6,024 nucleotides of DNA from Desulfobulbaceae bacterium. GTDB taxonomy: Bacteria > Desulfobacterota > Desulfobulbia > Desulfobulbales > DAOVSZ01. The stretch is from contig DAOVSZ010000180.1 of assembly GCA_030627725.1 (NCBI GenBank), positions 1 to 6,024 on the forward strand, in the 5' to 3' direction. The notes under the pieces were generated by a model that saw only the letters and a list, made by a program, of their open reading frames with translations, was not told the DNA's origin and ran no database searches. The translations under genes were made by a program, and so were the position numbers. Positions 5,782 through 6,024 of the stretch are shown here, piece after piece; within the stretch, counting starts at the first letter, position 1; every line of letters begins with the position of its first letter.

Positions 5782-6024
5782 TTATGACTCCTTTAAACTA
5801 ACGTCCACCGTGATGCTGCCGCCAAGATCGGAAACAATCTCCACGGTGTCAGCATACCCGTCGACTCCGGAAATTTTCATGTCCACCATATCAACCGTGT
5901 AAAAATTCTCATTATAAATGGCTGTCAGAACCGCATCCGGGTTGTCACTCACCACACCTTTCAAGAAGAGTTCGTCCTTTCTGGGGTTATACTGCGCCTT
6001 CTGGATACTGATCATATCTACGGG
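5782..6024 (-). CDS. C-terminal part of an unidentified beta-rich protein
   Basis: The frame stays open from the right edge (through P-V-D before the M encoded at 6015) to the TAA at 5784-5782, giving at least 80 residues. That M has no ribosome binding site upstream, so it is probably internal and the gene begins outside the window. The pattern IQKAQYNPRKDELFLKGVV followed by ALTAIY-like alternation and a final GGSITVDVSL strand suggests an Ig-like or similar beta-sandwich module, often at the end of secreted or surface proteins. No cysteine, catalytic motif or C-terminal anchor is seen. Acidic residues dominate (several D and E, little K or R). The family is not recognised; the fold is an inference from strand-like alternation. 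It is convergent with the ankyrin gene and shares its terminator. Confidence 0.6.
   Translation of the reverse strand, partial: PVDMISIQKAQYNPRKDELFLKGVVSDNPDAVLTAIYNENFYTVDMVDMKISGVDGYADTVEIVSDLGGSITVDVSLKES

Overview
The window looks like a chromosomal stretch from a Gram-negative anaerobe, most likely in the Desulfobacterota (former Deltaproteobacteria, perhaps Desulfobulbales-like). This rests on recall of protein style, not on a search. The adenylate kinase has an unusual GPNGSGKGT P-loop and a Cys/His LID that I associate with sulfate reducers. A DUF374 acyltransferase next to uvrB, and simple 7-bp and 9-bp repeats in AT-rich gaps, fit the same kind of genome. Nothing indicates a phage, plasmid, transposon or CRISPR array.

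Layout. Bases 1-238 are an AT-rich leader with a possible promoter and a short 9-bp-period repeat. Then comes adk (239-916, +), ending at a strong hairpin (951-994) that also serves the convergent minus-strand unit. That unit is uvrB (3704-1692) followed by a DUF374 lysophospholipid-acyltransferase-like gene (1701-1024); the two overlap by 10 nt and are probably co-transcribed. The divergent gap between uvrB and the next plus-strand gene holds the main oddity. It is a 126-bp tract (3707-3832) in strict 7-bp register, with nine perfect GGTTACT units plus variant heptads that switch strand orientation halfway. It begins 3 bp upstream of uvrB's TTG start codon.

Rightwards, a CxxCxxCC (YkgJ-family) cysteine-cluster gene (3894-4595, +) overlaps by 19 nt a gene for a predicted exported ankyrin-repeat protein (4577-5638, +). 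A second bidirectional hairpin (5678-5712) separates this pair from a minus-strand gene whose C-terminal end (6024-5782) enters from the right edge.

How the genes relate. adk (nucleotide balance), uvrB (excision repair) and the acyltransferase (lipid or envelope) are housekeeping-type genes. The cysteine-cluster/ankyrin pair is a translationally coupled two-gene unit of unknown role. No clearly new multi-gene system is visible. The best candidates for a second look are the heptad tract at the uvrB start and the coupled pair beside it. No stretch above 300 bases lacks a gene.
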